Positions 1-8,836 of a stretch of DNA of 33,556 nt are shown here, piece after piece. A program made the position numbers and the translations under genes. Positions within the stretch are counted from its first letter, which is position 1. Each line of letters begins with the position of its first letter. The stretch is from an uncultured Erysipelotrichaceae bacterium (GTDB taxonomy: Bacteria; Bacillota_I; Bacilli_A; RF39; UBA660), in NCBI GenBank assembly GCA_902801825.1, contig CADCJS010000002.1, forward strand, positions 1 through 33,556, in the 5' to 3' direction. The notes beneath the pieces were generated by a model. The model ran no database searches and was not told the DNA's origin. It saw nothing but the letters and a program-made list of their open reading frames with translations.

Positions 1-1
1 A

Positions 2-271
2 TTAATTGGTATTAGTTTAATTTCAATGGGAATTAGTGCTATATTAAGTATTTTAACTACTTTATTAAGTTATATTCCTTTTTTAGGAGGTATTGCAAAT
101 ACTGGAATTTCTTTAGTAGCATTTTTATTAGGATTAGCAATATCTCTAGTTATTATTGCAATATCTTGGTTTGCATTTAGACCAGTATTAAGTATTATAC
201 TTATAGCAGCTGCAGTATTATCAGTAATAGTAATAAGAACAATTAATAAAAAACAAAATAAAACTTCTTAA
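2..271 (+). CDS. TMEM43-family membrane protein, C-terminal part (gene cut by window edge)
   Basis: The reading frame is open to the left edge, so only the last ~89 residues are present; an internal ATG at 26 is probably not the start. The visible part is almost entirely hydrophobic, with three membrane segments and a short basic tail (INKKQNK). The order of motifs, YIPFLGG, then a glycine-rich segment, then SWFAFRPV, then a last hydrophobic stretch, matches the C-terminus of the TMEM43/LUMA family as I remember it (the human protein has GWLFYRPL in the same place). The bacterial role is unknown. The stop codon lies inside the terminator hairpin that follows. Confidence 0.65.
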   Translation, partial: LIGISLISMGISAILSILTTLLSYIPFLGGIANTGISLVAFLLGLAISLVIIAISWFAFRPVLSIILIAAAVLSVIVIRTINKKQNKTS

Positions 272-283
272 GAAGTTTTTTTT
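261..283 (+). terminator. Rho-independent terminator after the TMEM43-like gene
   Basis: Perfect 7-bp stem AAACTTC / GAAGTTT with a TTAA loop, followed by a run of T. The stem includes the last codons and stop of the preceding gene. Confidence 0.75.
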
Positions 284-331
284 GTATAAAAAAATATTTT
301 TTGTCAATAAAGATACTAAAGGAGTGTTTTT

Positions 332-1108
332 ATGGCAAAGAATAAAGTAGAAATTACTGGACTAAATACAAGTAATATTAAAGTATTAAATGATAAGCAA
401 ATGAAAGAATTATTTAATAAATATAAAAAAGGAGATAAAAAAGCTAGAGAAGAACTTGTAAATGGTAATTTAAAACTAGTATTATCTTTGTTAAATAAAT
501 TTAATAATAGATGTGATAATTTAGATGATTTATTTCAAATAGGTTGTATAGGTTTATTAAAAGCAATAGATAATTTTGATTTAAAATATGATGTTAAATT
601 TTCTACTTATGCAGTTCCTATGATACTCGGAGAGATTAAGAGAGATTTAAGAGATAATACTACTATTAGGGTATCTAGAAGTGTAAAAGATTTAGCATAT
701 AAAATATTAAAATATAAAGAATTATATGCAATAACAAATGGTAAAGAACCTTCTATTGATGAAATAAGTGAATATTTAAATATTTCTATAGAAGATATAG
801 TGTTTGCTTTAGATGCGACTAAAAAAACAATTAGTTTTAATAAACCAATATATGATGATGGGGGAGAAACTATATATTTATTTGATCAATTATACGATGA
901 AAAAGAATCAACAGATAGATTAAATAATACTATATTTTTAAAAGATGCGATAAAATCTTTAAAAGAAAAAGAAAAATATATTATTCTTCAAAGGTTTTTG
1001 CAAGGAAAAACACAAATGGAGATAAGTGAAGAATTAAATGTAAGTCAAGCACAAGTATCAAGAATAGAAAAAAGTGCATTATCAAACATAAAAAAACTAG
1101 CTAAATAA
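332..1108 (+). CDS. sigG: RNA polymerase sporulation sigma factor SigG
   Basis: Forespore-specific sigma-70 family factor that directs late forespore transcription during endospore formation. The 258 residues match Bacillus SigG closely from the first residues (M-x-x-NKVEI, then L/VNGNLxLVLS). Region 2 has DLFQIGCIGLLKAIDNFD and KFSTYAVPMILGEI (roughly residues 65-105). Region 3 has RVSRSVKDLAYK. Region 4 carries the helix-turn-helix QGKTQMEISEELNVSQAQVS (about 223-242). The start is set by AAAGGAG at 318-324. YlmC/YmxH follows 21 bases later, as in clostridia and bacilli. A GTATA at 284-288 and CAATAAA at 305-311 are loosely like SigF/SigG promoter elements, which would fit autoregulation, but the match is weak. 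SigF is the main alternative; the N-terminal motif favours SigG. Confidence 0.93.
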   Translation: MAKNKVEITGLNTSNIKVLNDKQMKELFNKYKKGDKKAREELVNGNLKLVLSLLNKFNNRCDNLDDLFQIGCIGLLKAIDNFDLKYDVKFSTYAVPMILGEIKRDLRDNTTIRVSRSVKDLAYKILKYKELYAITNGKEPSIDEISEYLNISIEDIVFALDATKKTISFNKPIYDDGGETIYLFDQLYDEKESTDRLNNTIFLKDAIKSLKEKEKYIILQRFLQGKTQMEISEELNVSQAQVSRIEKSALSNIKKLAK

Positions 1109-1129
1109 TATAATTATAAGGGTGATAAA

Positions 1130-1363
1130 ATGCTTTTATCTGACTTACAAGATAAAGATGTTATTGATATATCTACTGGTCTTAAAATAGGTAATATAAT
1201 AGATATTAAAGTAAATGAAGACGGTCTAATAGAATCATTAATGTTAGAAAAGAAAAAATATAATAGAATTATATTTAGTAATGATAACTTTGAAATAAAA
1301 TGGGATAAAATAGTAAAAATAGGAGAGGATGTAATTTTAGTAAAGTCATTAAATAATAAATAA
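1130..1363 (+). CDS. YlmC/YmxH-family sporulation protein (PRC-barrel)
   Basis: Small 77-residue protein of the PRC-barrel type (LLSDLQDKDVIDISTGLKIG at the start, then the DIKVNEDG turn). This family is typically about 80-90 residues and sits just after sigG in spore formers. Its molecular role is not well defined. It has an RBS (AAGGGTGAT) before the ATG and is probably cotranscribed with sigG (21-base gap). Function is inferred from the family and neighbour, not from catalytic residues. Confidence 0.8.
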   Translation: MLLSDLQDKDVIDISTGLKIGNIIDIKVNEDGLIESLMLEKKKYNRIIFSNDNFEIKWDKIVKIGEDVILVKSLNNK

Positions 1364-1416
1364 TTAAGTATATTATTTTTTATTTATTTTTTGTATAATT
1401 AATATGGAGGTAGTTT

Positions 1417-2388
1417 ATGAATAATCAAAGAAAGTATTTATTAAATTCTATATTAATTATGATTTTTTATTTATTAATTAATATTATATATGAAGTATCT
1501 ACACATAAATTTATGAATAATTTTATTTATAATATAGTTATTACTATTTTATCAATTATAAGTATATTATTTATAACATATTTAATAAAAAGGGAAAATA
1601 TATCATTAAAAAAATATAAATATATTTTAATACCAATATCTATTTTTTATTTTTATTGTAATATTATTTCAGGAATTTATATGTTTCTTGTAATAAAATC
1701 TTTTTCTAAAAGAACTAAAAGAGAATTACCAACTCTAGAAATAAAAAAGTATCATAATATATTTATTTATATTTTATTATTTATTACAACCAATATTATA
1801 TTTTTATTAAAATCAATTGATACTTTACCAGAAATAATTATATCTTATGGAGTAATTACTATTTTTACAGTTATAGTATTTTATAAAGAATATATAGATG
1901 ATTTTAAAGTGTTTAAGGAATATTTTTATGAATATAATAGTGTTATATTAAAAACATTTATAAGTATGCTTATAGTAATAGGAATTATTAATCTATCTAT
2001 TCGTTTATCAACTGGTGTTACTACTTCAACTAATCAAGAGAATATAAATGAAATGTTTTTAAAATCTCCAATTATTCTATCTTTAATGTCTATTTTTTAT
2101 GCACCTATAGTAGAAGAAAGTTTATATAGGGGAGTTCTCAAAAAACTAATAAGTAATAAATATTTATTTATAATAATAAGTGGTTTATTATTTGGTTTAG
2201 TGCATGTAATTGATGATTATAAAAGTATAGGAGATTTTATGTATATTTTAACTTATGCTTCATTAGGAATGTTTTTAGCGTATACATATGATAAAACTAA
2301 AAATATCTGGTGTAATATTTATTTGCATTTTCTTCAAAATTTTATATCTATAATATTACTTATATTAACAATATTTATTAAAAAATAA
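1417..2388 (+). CDS. CPBP-family intramembrane glutamic endopeptidase
   Basis: Polytopic membrane protein of 323 residues with about eight hydrophobic segments. The C-terminal half carries the CPBP/ABI (Rce1-like) motifs in order: EESLYRG (the glutamate pair, about residue 236), then FGLVHV (histidine, about 265), then LHFLQN near the end. These acidic and histidine residues form the active site in the family. Substrate unknown; relatives are linked to protein prenylation-like processing, bacteriocin immunity or membrane proteolysis. It has a strong TGGAGG ribosome site and its own TATAAT (1394-1399) without a clear -35. It ends in a convergent terminator shared with the minus-strand lipoprotein gene. 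Confidence 0.85.
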   Translation: MNNQRKYLLNSILIMIFYLLINIIYEVSTHKFMNNFIYNIVITILSIISILFITYLIKRENISLKKYKYILIPISIFYFYCNIISGIYMFLVIKSFSKRTKRELPTLEIKKYHNIFIYILLFITTNIIFLLKSIDTLPEIIISYGVITIFTVIVFYKEYIDDFKVFKEYFYEYNSVILKTFISMLIVIGIINLSIRLSTGVTTSTNQENINEMFLKSPIILSLMSIFYAPIVEESLYRGVLKKLISNKYLFIIISGLLFGLVHVIDDYKSIGDFMYILTYASLGMFLAYTYDKTKNIWCNIYLHFLQNFISIILLILTIFIKK

Positions 2389-2410
2389 AACATCAAATGA
2401 TGTTTTATTT
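2383..2410. terminator. Bidirectional terminator between convergent genes
   Basis: Perfect 12-bp stem AAATAAAACATC / GATGTTTTATTT with a 4-base AAAT loop. A-run on the left and T-run on the right let it work for the plus-strand protease gene and the minus-strand ZnuA-like gene. Confidence 0.85.
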
Positions 2411-2411
2411 T

Positions 2412-3275
2412 TTAATATAATTCTTGTTTAAATTTATCTATATTTTCATTCATTATTGAAATATAATCTTTTCCTTCATTTTTATCTTTAGTACTAATAT
2501 TATTTAATGAATCTATATATAGTATTTCAATATTAGGATATTCTTGTTTAATATTTTTAATAATATCTGTTTCTTCCTCATTATCCATCATAAATATATA
2601 TTTAACAGTACCATTTTTTATTAGATTCTTAATATCACTTATATTTTTATCATTATTAGTTTTTTCATCTAAAGACATAATATTTAATCCATATTTACTT
2701 AAAAAATTAAAATCATTATTGGCTACTACAAGCGTTTTATCATTTGTATTTTCTGCCATTTCTTTTAAATCTGCGTCAATAGTAGAAATATTCATTTTTA
2801 AATCATTATAATTATTCTCAATTTTATCTTTAATAACTTTACTTGTTATATATTCTTTTAAACCATTTCTTATATTTTGCGATATTGTTAATAAATTTGA
2901 AGGATTAATCCAAACTTCATTAACTTCATTATTGTAATCAATTCTAGAAGTCGCATCTATTATTTTTAATTTTTTATTATTATTTACCATTTTAACTATA
3001 TTATCATTATCATCAACTAAACCACTATATATAACTAAATCACTATTTGAATAGTCATTAACTTGTTTTTTAGTTAAATTATATTTAGTTATATCTATTC
3101 CTCTAGGATACATATTATATATTTTAGAATAATCTTTATATAATTTATTAGTAACAAACTCAATAGGGTAACCACTTGTATAAATAGTTATGTCTTCCAT
3201 ATTATCTGAATTTGTACACCCTGTTGGGATTATTAATAGTAATGTTAATAATAATAATTTAAAATATTTTTTCAT
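2412..3275 (-). CDS. ZnuA/TroA-like lipoprotein lacking the metal-binding histidines
   Basis: 287 residues with a lipoprotein-like leader (hydrophobic run, then IPTGC at residues 16-20; proline at -3 is not ideal for a lipobox). The rest aligns by motif order with cluster A-1 solute-binding proteins: YPRGIDITKY corresponds to LPPGxxPHxY, NEVWINP to DPHxWLDP, VVANNDFNFLSKYGL to VVxxHDAFxYFxxxYGL, and the end SIMNENIDKF to the usual last helix. At all three histidine positions the ligand is replaced (T, E and N). The fold therefore seems kept but the classical Zn/Mn site is not. No permease or ATPase gene is nearby. It overlaps yidD by 4 bases (ATGA) and has an AGGAGG site inside the yidD end. 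It may bind something else or serve an envelope role. Confidence 0.7.
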   Translation of the reverse strand: MKKYFKLLLLTLLLIIPTGCTNSDNMEDITIYTSGYPIEFVTNKLYKDYSKIYNMYPRGIDITKYNLTKKQVNDYSNSDLVIYSGLVDDNDNIVKMVNNNKKLKIIDATSRIDYNNEVNEVWINPSNLLTISQNIRNGLKEYITSKVIKDKIENNYNDLKMNISTIDADLKEMAENTNDKTLVVANNDFNFLSKYGLNIMSLDEKTNNDKNISDIKNLIKNGTVKYIFMMDNEEETDIIKNIKQEYPNIEILYIDSLNNISTKDKNEGKDYISIMNENIDKFKQELY

Positions 3276-3490
3276 TTTTCCTCCTTAAGTGGATCATAAA
3301 TATTATCATGATTCCAAGGGACGCACTTTAATAATCTTTTTAATGTTAAATAACTACCATAAAAAAAACCATATTTTTCATAAGCTTGTTTTGAATACTC
3401 TGAACAAGTAGGTATAAACTTACAATTTTTATGAGTACTTAATGGAGTAGCTTGATAAACATTAATAAAAAAAATCATTAAACGTCTCAT
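3272..3490 (-). CDS. yidD: Membrane protein insertion efficiency factor YidD
   Basis: 72 residues, the normal family size. The family signature CKFIPTCSEYSKQAYEKYG (about residues 23-41), then LKRLLKCVPWNHDNIYDPL, is clear. YidD assists YidC-mediated membrane protein insertion at the inner face of the membrane. It is first in a two-gene minus-strand unit and is translationally coupled through ATGA to the ZnuA-like lipoprotein gene. It uses a rare UGA stop, forced by this overlap. No rnpA or yidC is next to it, unlike the common oriC-proximal arrangement. Confidence 0.9.
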   Translation of the reverse strand: MRRLMIFFINVYQATPLSTHKNCKFIPTCSEYSKQAYEKYGFFYGSYLTLKRLLKCVPWNHDNIYDPLKEEK

Positions 3491-3566
3491 ATTTTCACCA
3501 ATATAATTTTATCATAAATTTTAAAAATTCACTATATCTATTTTATCTTTTTGTTAAATTAATAAA

Positions 3567-3595
3567 TTGATTTTTTTTAATTACTATAGTATTAT
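3567..3595 (+). promoter_or_regulatory. Predicted sigma-A promoter of the kinase-like gene
   Basis: TTGATT (3567-3572), 17-base spacer, TATTAT (3590-3595), then an AAAGGAGG ribosome site at 3627-3634 before the ATG at 3641. The same box pair and spacing recurs before uvrC. Confidence 0.5.
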
Positions 3596-3640
3596 TAATA
3601 ATAAAGTAAGACTAATTTGTGTAAATAAAGGAGGTATAGT

Positions 3641-5092
3641 ATGAAAGATGAACTTAAAATGATAATAAATAAAATAGATAATAAAACTAAATTAAAAAAA
3701 GATAAATTAAATTTTTATACATATGATTTTAAATTATTAGAAAACTATTTAATAAATCTTAATGATAAAGATTTTATTATTAATAATTTAGATATTATAC
3801 TAAATTATTCTGATGAGGATATTATTACTTATCTATGTAATTACTTTAAAGACAATAAAAATTTTCAAAAACAATTTGTTAAGAATTTAAATAACTTTAG
3901 ATTTAAAACTTATTTAGATCTAGTTTGGGATATGTTTAAAACAACATTTAAATCTAAAGAAGAATATAATGCATTTTTAACAGAAAAATTATTTAATGAT
4001 TTAACAAAAGAATATTTAGATTTAAGATTTTATAATTATTTATATGATGAAATAAAAGATAAAAATAAAAAAGAAATGTATTTAACAATTTGTTTAAATA
4101 ATAATATAGATATTTCTTCATTTAATATTACTGATTCAGATTCTTTTATAATTAAGAAAAATATAGATAAAATATATGATAATTCAACTAATGTATTTTT
4201 TTTAAAAAAAATATTAATTAATAATAATCTAATGAGTGAATTAAAACATATAAATAATAAAATAGATAATAATATTGATATATTAATTGAATCAATAATT
4301 AATGATTTAGGATTTGTTAAAGAAGAAAATAAAAAAGATATATTTGAATTATTAAAATTAATAACAATTGATATTTGTAATAATGAAAATTGTAAATATA
4401 GTGATATTAAACAAATAGGTGATGGTTATTATAATAAATGTTATAAAATTAATAATAAAATACTTAAAATAGGAAAAGTTAGAGAAACAATTAATATTAT
4501 TGATAATCCTTATATTATTAAACCATTACTTAGAAAAAAATATAAAGATATATTTTTAGAAGTATCTGAAAGAGCATTAAATGATATTACAATATCTAAT
4601 ACTCAAATGTATAAAATATATAAAGAATTAAGAAATTATGGTATTATATGGACTGATGTAGAAAAAGAAAATTTTGGAAAATTATTAAAAGATAATAATA
4701 TATATTGGAAACAAAATCTTATGTATAATCCAAAAAATTCATCTATTAAAACAAATACTAATCCTAAAAAAACATTAAAAAAAGGTGATTATGTAATATT
4801 AGATAATGATTACTTATATAATGAAAATAATAAAGATATTTCATTTCCTTCTAATATTTCGAAAGTCTTTGAAATTAAATTTTTAAGAGAATTGTTAGAA
4901 GTTATTAATTATATAAAAGATAATAGAATGAATTTACAAGCAGAAAAAACAAAAGATTTTATAAAATCTAAAGGTTTTGATTATAATTATATAATAAAAA
5001 AGATTAATAATGATACTTTTAATAATGATGAAATGTATTCTTTAAGAAGAGGAAAAATATTAGGTTATAATAAAATAAGAAATTTAAAATAA
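3641..5092 (+). CDS. Protein-kinase-fold (APH-like) protein with long helical N-terminus
   Basis: 483 residues. Residues 1-240 are a charged, probably all-helical region I cannot assign. From about 255 a kinase-like core is visible: glycine loop IGDGYYNKCYKI (259-270), lysine in KILKIGK (K276), a catalytic-loop-like WTDVEKENFG (D339 and N344), and VILDND (D388) in the position of the DFG aspartate. These spacings fit small protein-kinase-like or aminoglycoside-phosphotransferase-like enzymes, and the key residues are kept, so activity is possible. Substrate unknown. It is a single-gene unit with its own promoter and a weak terminator. A second, shorter protein with the same core lies at 28391-29050. 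Confidence 0.6.
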   Translation: MKDELKMIINKIDNKTKLKKDKLNFYTYDFKLLENYLINLNDKDFIINNLDIILNYSDEDIITYLCNYFKDNKNFQKQFVKNLNNFRFKTYLDLVWDMFKTTFKSKEEYNAFLTEKLFNDLTKEYLDLRFYNYLYDEIKDKNKKEMYLTICLNNNIDISSFNITDSDSFIIKKNIDKIYDNSTNVFFLKKILINNNLMSELKHINNKIDNNIDILIESIINDLGFVKEENKKDIFELLKLITIDICNNENCKYSDIKQIGDGYYNKCYKINNKILKIGKVRETINIIDNPYIIKPLLRKKYKDIFLEVSERALNDITISNTQMYKIYKELRNYGIIWTDVEKENFGKLLKDNNIYWKQNLMYNPKNSSIKTNTNPKKTLKKGDYVILDNDYLYNENNKDISFPSNISKVFEIKFLRELLEVINYIKDNRMNLQAEKTKDFIKSKGFDYNYIIKKINNDTFNNDEMYSLRRGKILGYNKIRNLK

Positions 5093-5109
5093 GGCATAAG
5101 CCTTTTTTT
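5091..5109 (+). terminator. Short terminator after the kinase-like gene
   Basis: Five-bp stem AAGGC / GCCTT with an ATAA loop, followed by seven T. Short stem, so moderate confidence. Confidence 0.55.
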
Positions 5110-5148
5110 AATTTAAAATTTATGATAAAATTTTTATGGTGATTACAA

Positions 5149-5808
5149 ATGGACATTATTAAAAAATATAATTTAGATTTAAAAAACGATTTATATATAA
5201 GAGCATTTACTCATTCATCTTATTCAAATGAAACTAAAAAAAATGAAGATTATGAAAGATTAGAATTTTTAGGAGATAAAATATTAGATTTTATTGTAAG
5301 TGAATATTTATATATTAATGAACATTTAAGTGAAGGTGAAATGACTAGATTACGTGCGAGTTATGTATGTGAAAATGCTTTATATGAATATTCTAACAAA
5401 TTAGAGTTTTATAAATATTTAAGATTAGGAAAAGGTGAAGAAAATACTGGTGGTAGACATAAAAAAGCAATATTAGCAGATGTATTTGAAGCTTTTTTAG
5501 CAGCTACTTATTTATTATATGGTATAGATGTAGTTAAAAATATTGTTAATGATGTTGTAATACCATATATTGAAAATGAAGATAATATATTCTTAAATGA
5601 TTATAAATCTAAATTACAAGAATATGTTCAAACTGATAAAAAGAGTTTAGAATATGAAGTTATAAATGAAGAGGGACCTGCAAATAATAAAGTATTTACG
5701 GTAGTTGTAAAAGTAGATAATATTGTATTTGGAAAAGGTACTGCAAACTCAAAAAAAGAAGCAGAACAAGAAGCCGCAAAAGATGCTTTAGAAAAGAGCA
5801 AGTATTAA
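5149..5808 (+). CDS. rnc: Ribonuclease III
   Basis: Double-strand-specific endoribonuclease for rRNA precursor and mRNA processing. 219 residues, slightly short for the family. The signature ERLEFLGDKILDF (36-48) with the metal-binding acidic residues and the second site ILADVFEAFLAATYL are present. The C-terminal dsRNA-binding domain starts near YKSKLQEYVQ and ends KKEAEQEAAKDAL. It lies directly before smc, as in Bacillus. Upstream spacing to ATG is short, with GGTGAT as ribosome site. Confidence 0.95.
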   Translation: MDIIKKYNLDLKNDLYIRAFTHSSYSNETKKNEDYERLEFLGDKILDFIVSEYLYINEHLSEGEMTRLRASYVCENALYEYSNKLEFYKYLRLGKGEENTGGRHKKAILADVFEAFLAATYLLYGIDVVKNIVNDVVIPYIENEDNIFLNDYKSKLQEYVQTDKKSLEYEVINEEGPANNKVFTVVVKVDNIVFGKGTANSKKEAEQEAAKDALEKSKY

Positions 5809-5829
5809 CTATATTCTTGTTCTTTCTTT
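5793..5829 (+). terminator. Possible weak terminator at the end of rnc
   Basis: A 10-bp imperfect stem AAAGAGCAAG / CTTGTTCTTT (one G-T pair) with a 13-base loop spans the rnc stop; the following tract is T-rich but interrupted by C. The right arm also contains the proposed -35 of smc. Confidence 0.4.
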
Positions 5830-5845
5830 ATTTTTATTGTATAAT
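5817..5845 (+). promoter_or_regulatory. Predicted sigma-A promoter of smc
   Basis: TTGTTC (5817-5822), 17-base spacer and perfect TATAAT (5840-5845), followed by AAGGTG before the smc ATG. The -35 is weak and sits in the right arm of the upstream hairpin. Confidence 0.45.
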
Positions 5846-5876
5846 TAAAAAGCAAGATAGAAGATAAGGTGTTATT

Positions 5877-8825
5877 ATGTATTTAAAAAGTATTAAAACT
5901 ATAGGATTTAAATCATTTTGTGATCCAATTAATATAGAATTAACTGATAAAATAACTGGTATAGTTGGTCCTAATGGTAGTGGTAAAAGTAATGTAGTAG
6001 ATGCTGTTAGATGGGTACTTGGTGAACAATCAGTTAAATCTCTACGTGGTGAAGGAAGTATGATTGATGTTATCTTTACAGGTTCTAAATCTAGAAAAGC
6101 ATCAAATTATGCATCAGTTAGTCTAATATTTGATAATAAAGATAGATATCTTTCTTTAGACATAGATGAAGTTATAATAAAAAGAACTATTTATAAATCA
6201 GGTGAAAATGAATATTCAATTAATAATGAAAAATGTAGATTAAAAGATATATTAGAATTATTTACTGATACAGGTGCATCTAAAGAATCATTTAATATTA
6301 TTTCTCAAGGTGATATTGGTAATATTTTATCTAGTAAAGCAGAAGATAGAAGAATAATATTTGAAGATGCTGCTAATGTACTTAAATACAAAAAAAGAAA
6401 AGAAGAAGCTTTAAAAAAATTAACTATTACAAAAGATAATATTCAAAGAGTAGAAGATATTATTAGTGAAATAACAAATCAATTAGAGCCATTAAAAGAT
6501 CAAAGCATAAAAGCACAAAAATATATAGAAAACAAAAAAGAATTAGAAAACATAGAAGTTGCTTTAATAATCAAAGACATTGATGATTATAATTATGAAT
6601 ATAAAAAATCTAAAGAAAATATAGAATTATTAACAGATAAAATATCTAAAATATTATCATCATCTTCAAAAGAACAAGCTTTAATAGAAGAATTAAAAAA
6701 TAAAATAAATACATTAAATAATAACCTTTATAATAATCAAAAAGAACTAGCAACTGTATCAGCAAATGTGGAAAGATTATCTGGTGAAAAGAATTTAATA
6801 AAAGAAAGGAGTAAATATAATTCAGATAATATTTTACTACATGACAATATATTAAATTTAAAAGAACAACTATTAAATATACAAAATGAAGAAGAAAATA
6901 TTAAAGTTAAATTAGATTTATTAAATAAAGAAAATAGTGAACTATCTGTATCACTAGAAAAATATAATAAAAATATAAATGCTTTAACAATTGATAAAGA
7001 AAAAATAATAATAGATTTAAACAAAACAATAAAAAAGATATCTGAATTAAAAAATAAAAAAGAAGTATTAGAAAACTCAATAGAAAATAATTCAAAATTA
7101 CCATATGGTGTTAGAAATGTATTAAATAATATAAAACTTACAGGTATTAATGGTGTTGTTGGAAAACTATTTGAAACTGAAGAAAAGTATACATTATCTT
7201 TAGATACAGCTTTAGGTCTTGCTTCAACTTATATTGTTACTGATACTTTTAAAGAAGCAAAAGAAGCAGTAGATTATTTAAAAAATAATAATTTAGGAAG
7301 AGCAACTTTTTATCCATTAAATGTAATTAAATCAAGATATATTGATAAAGAAATATTAGATAAAGCAAAAAAACATACTGATTTTATTTATGTGTGCAAT
7401 GATTTAATTAATTATGATCCTAAATATAAAAATATATTTGAAAATTTATTAGGTAATGTATTAGTAGTTAAAGATTTAAATATTGCTAATGAAATAGCTA
7501 AAGTAATAAATAATAAATATAAAATAGTTACTTTAGATGGAAATATAGTAAATATTGGTGGATCTATTACTGGTGGATCTATTAAGAATAAAGATTCTAT
7601 TTTAAAAGAAAAATATGAATTAGAAGATGTTATTAAAGAAATAAATACAACACAAAATAATTTATCTATTATTGAAAATAAAATAAATGAAATAGATCAT
7701 GAATACGCAAATAATGAACAATTAAAAAAAGATATATTAATAAAAATAGATATTAATAGTGCTTCTTTAAATGAAATAAATAATAAATTAAAAGAACTAG
7801 ATTTAACAAAAGAAAGTATAAATAATGAATTAAGAAGTAATAATAATACTATTAAAAATATTTTATCAAATGAAGAAGATGAAATAATTAAAAAATATTA
7901 TGATGAAAAAAACAAACAAGATAGAGTAAAAATAGAAATAGAAAATTTATTTAAAAATATAGAAAAAGAAAAAGAAAAATTAACTGATTTAGAAACTAAT
8001 TTAAAAGTTGACAATAAAGAATATAATAATGTTCAAGATGAATTAAAGAAAAATGAAATTAAAGTAAGTAAATTAGATATTAAATTAGATAACTTATTAA
8101 ATATTTTAACTGAAGATTATTCTATTTCATACGAAAAAGCAAAAGCTAATTATATATTAGAAGAAGATGTAGAATTAGCAAGAAAAAAAGTTTCTAAATT
8201 AAAATTAGAAATTAAAAATTTAGGAGATGTAAATGTTTCATCTATAGATGAATATAAGAGAATCAAAGAAAGATATGACTTTTTATCTTCTCAAAAAGAA
8301 GATTTGTTAAAAGCAAGTAATATGCTTCTTGATATTATTAATCAAATGGATGAAATAATGAAAGAAAAATTCTTAGAAACATTTAATCAAGTTCAAAATG
8401 AATTCAGTGAAACATTTAAAGAATTATTTAATGGTGGAGATGCTAGATTAGAATTAACAAATAGTAAAGATTTATTATCTACTGGTATTGATATAATCGC
8501 ATTACCACCTGGAAAGAAATTACAACATATTTCATTACTATCTGGTGGTGAAAAAACATTAACCGCAATTGCATTATTATTTTCAATACTAAAAACAAGA
8601 CCAGTACCTTTCGCAATATTAGATGAGGTAGAGGCAGCATTAGATGAAGTAAATGTTGATAATTTTGGTAAATATTTACATAAATTTAAAAATAAAACTC
8701 AATTTATTGTAATAACACATAAAAAGAAAACAATGGAATATGCAGATGTTTTATATGGTATTACAATGCAAGAAAGTGGAGTAAGTAAATTAGTAAGTGT
8801 AAAATTAGAAGAAATAAAACAATAA
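5877..8825 (+). CDS. smc: Chromosome segregation SMC ATPase with short coiled-coil arms
   Basis: Core of the bacterial condensin that extrudes DNA loops and aids segregation with ScpA/ScpB. 982 residues. N-terminal head: Walker A GPNGSGKS (31-38) and Q-loop near Q144. First coiled coil about 170-405. Hinge about 408-565, starting PYGVRNVLNN and ending in the glycine-rich GGSITGGSI. Second coiled coil about 570-805. C-terminal head: signature LSGGEKT (888-894), Walker B FAILDEVEAALD (912-923) and the switch histidine in ITHKKKTME. Heads and hinge are of normal size; the protein is about 200 residues shorter than the usual ~1180 because each arm is about 90-100 residues shorter. The gene follows rnc. 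ftsY, the usual next gene in Bacillus, is not here. Confidence 0.95.
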   Translation: MYLKSIKTIGFKSFCDPINIELTDKITGIVGPNGSGKSNVVDAVRWVLGEQSVKSLRGEGSMIDVIFTGSKSRKASNYASVSLIFDNKDRYLSLDIDEVIIKRTIYKSGENEYSINNEKCRLKDILELFTDTGASKESFNIISQGDIGNILSSKAEDRRIIFEDAANVLKYKKRKEEALKKLTITKDNIQRVEDIISEITNQLEPLKDQSIKAQKYIENKKELENIEVALIIKDIDDYNYEYKKSKENIELLTDKISKILSSSSKEQALIEELKNKINTLNNNLYNNQKELATVSANVERLSGEKNLIKERSKYNSDNILLHDNILNLKEQLLNIQNEEENIKVKLDLLNKENSELSVSLEKYNKNINALTIDKEKIIIDLNKTIKKISELKNKKEVLENSIENNSKLPYGVRNVLNNIKLTGINGVVGKLFETEEKYTLSLDTALGLASTYIVTDTFKEAKEAVDYLKNNNLGRATFYPLNVIKSRYIDKEILDKAKKHTDFIYVCNDLINYDPKYKNIFENLLGNVLVVKDLNIANEIAKVINNKYKIVTLDGNIVNIGGSITGGSIKNKDSILKEKYELEDVIKEINTTQNNLSIIENKINEIDHEYANNEQLKKDILIKIDINSASLNEINNKLKELDLTKESINNELRSNNNTIKNILSNEEDEIIKKYYDEKNKQDRVKIEIENLFKNIEKEKEKLTDLETNLKVDNKEYNNVQDELKKNEIKVSKLDIKLDNLLNILTEDYSISYEKAKANYILEEDVELARKKVSKLKLEIKNLGDVNVSSIDEYKRIKERYDFLSSQKEDLLKASNMLLDIINQMDEIMKEKFLETFNQVQNEFSETFKELFNGGDARLELTNSKDLLSTGIDIIALPPGKKLQHISLLSGGEKTLTAIALLFSILKTRPVPFAILDEVEAALDEVNVDNFGKYLHKFKNKTQFIVITHKKKTMEYADVLYGITMQESGVSKLVSVKLEEIKQ

Positions 8826-8836
8826 AGGAATTAAAT

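Noticed and set aside
2412-3275. ZnuA-like gene annotated as a zinc importer subunit
   Set aside because: The three histidine ligands are replaced and no ABC partner genes are adjacent, so a zinc-binding call is not supported.
6737-7104. Minus-strand hydrophobic frames inside smc
   Set aside because: They are the complement of Lys/Glu-rich coiled-coil codons, which always read as Phe/Leu/Ser on the other strand.
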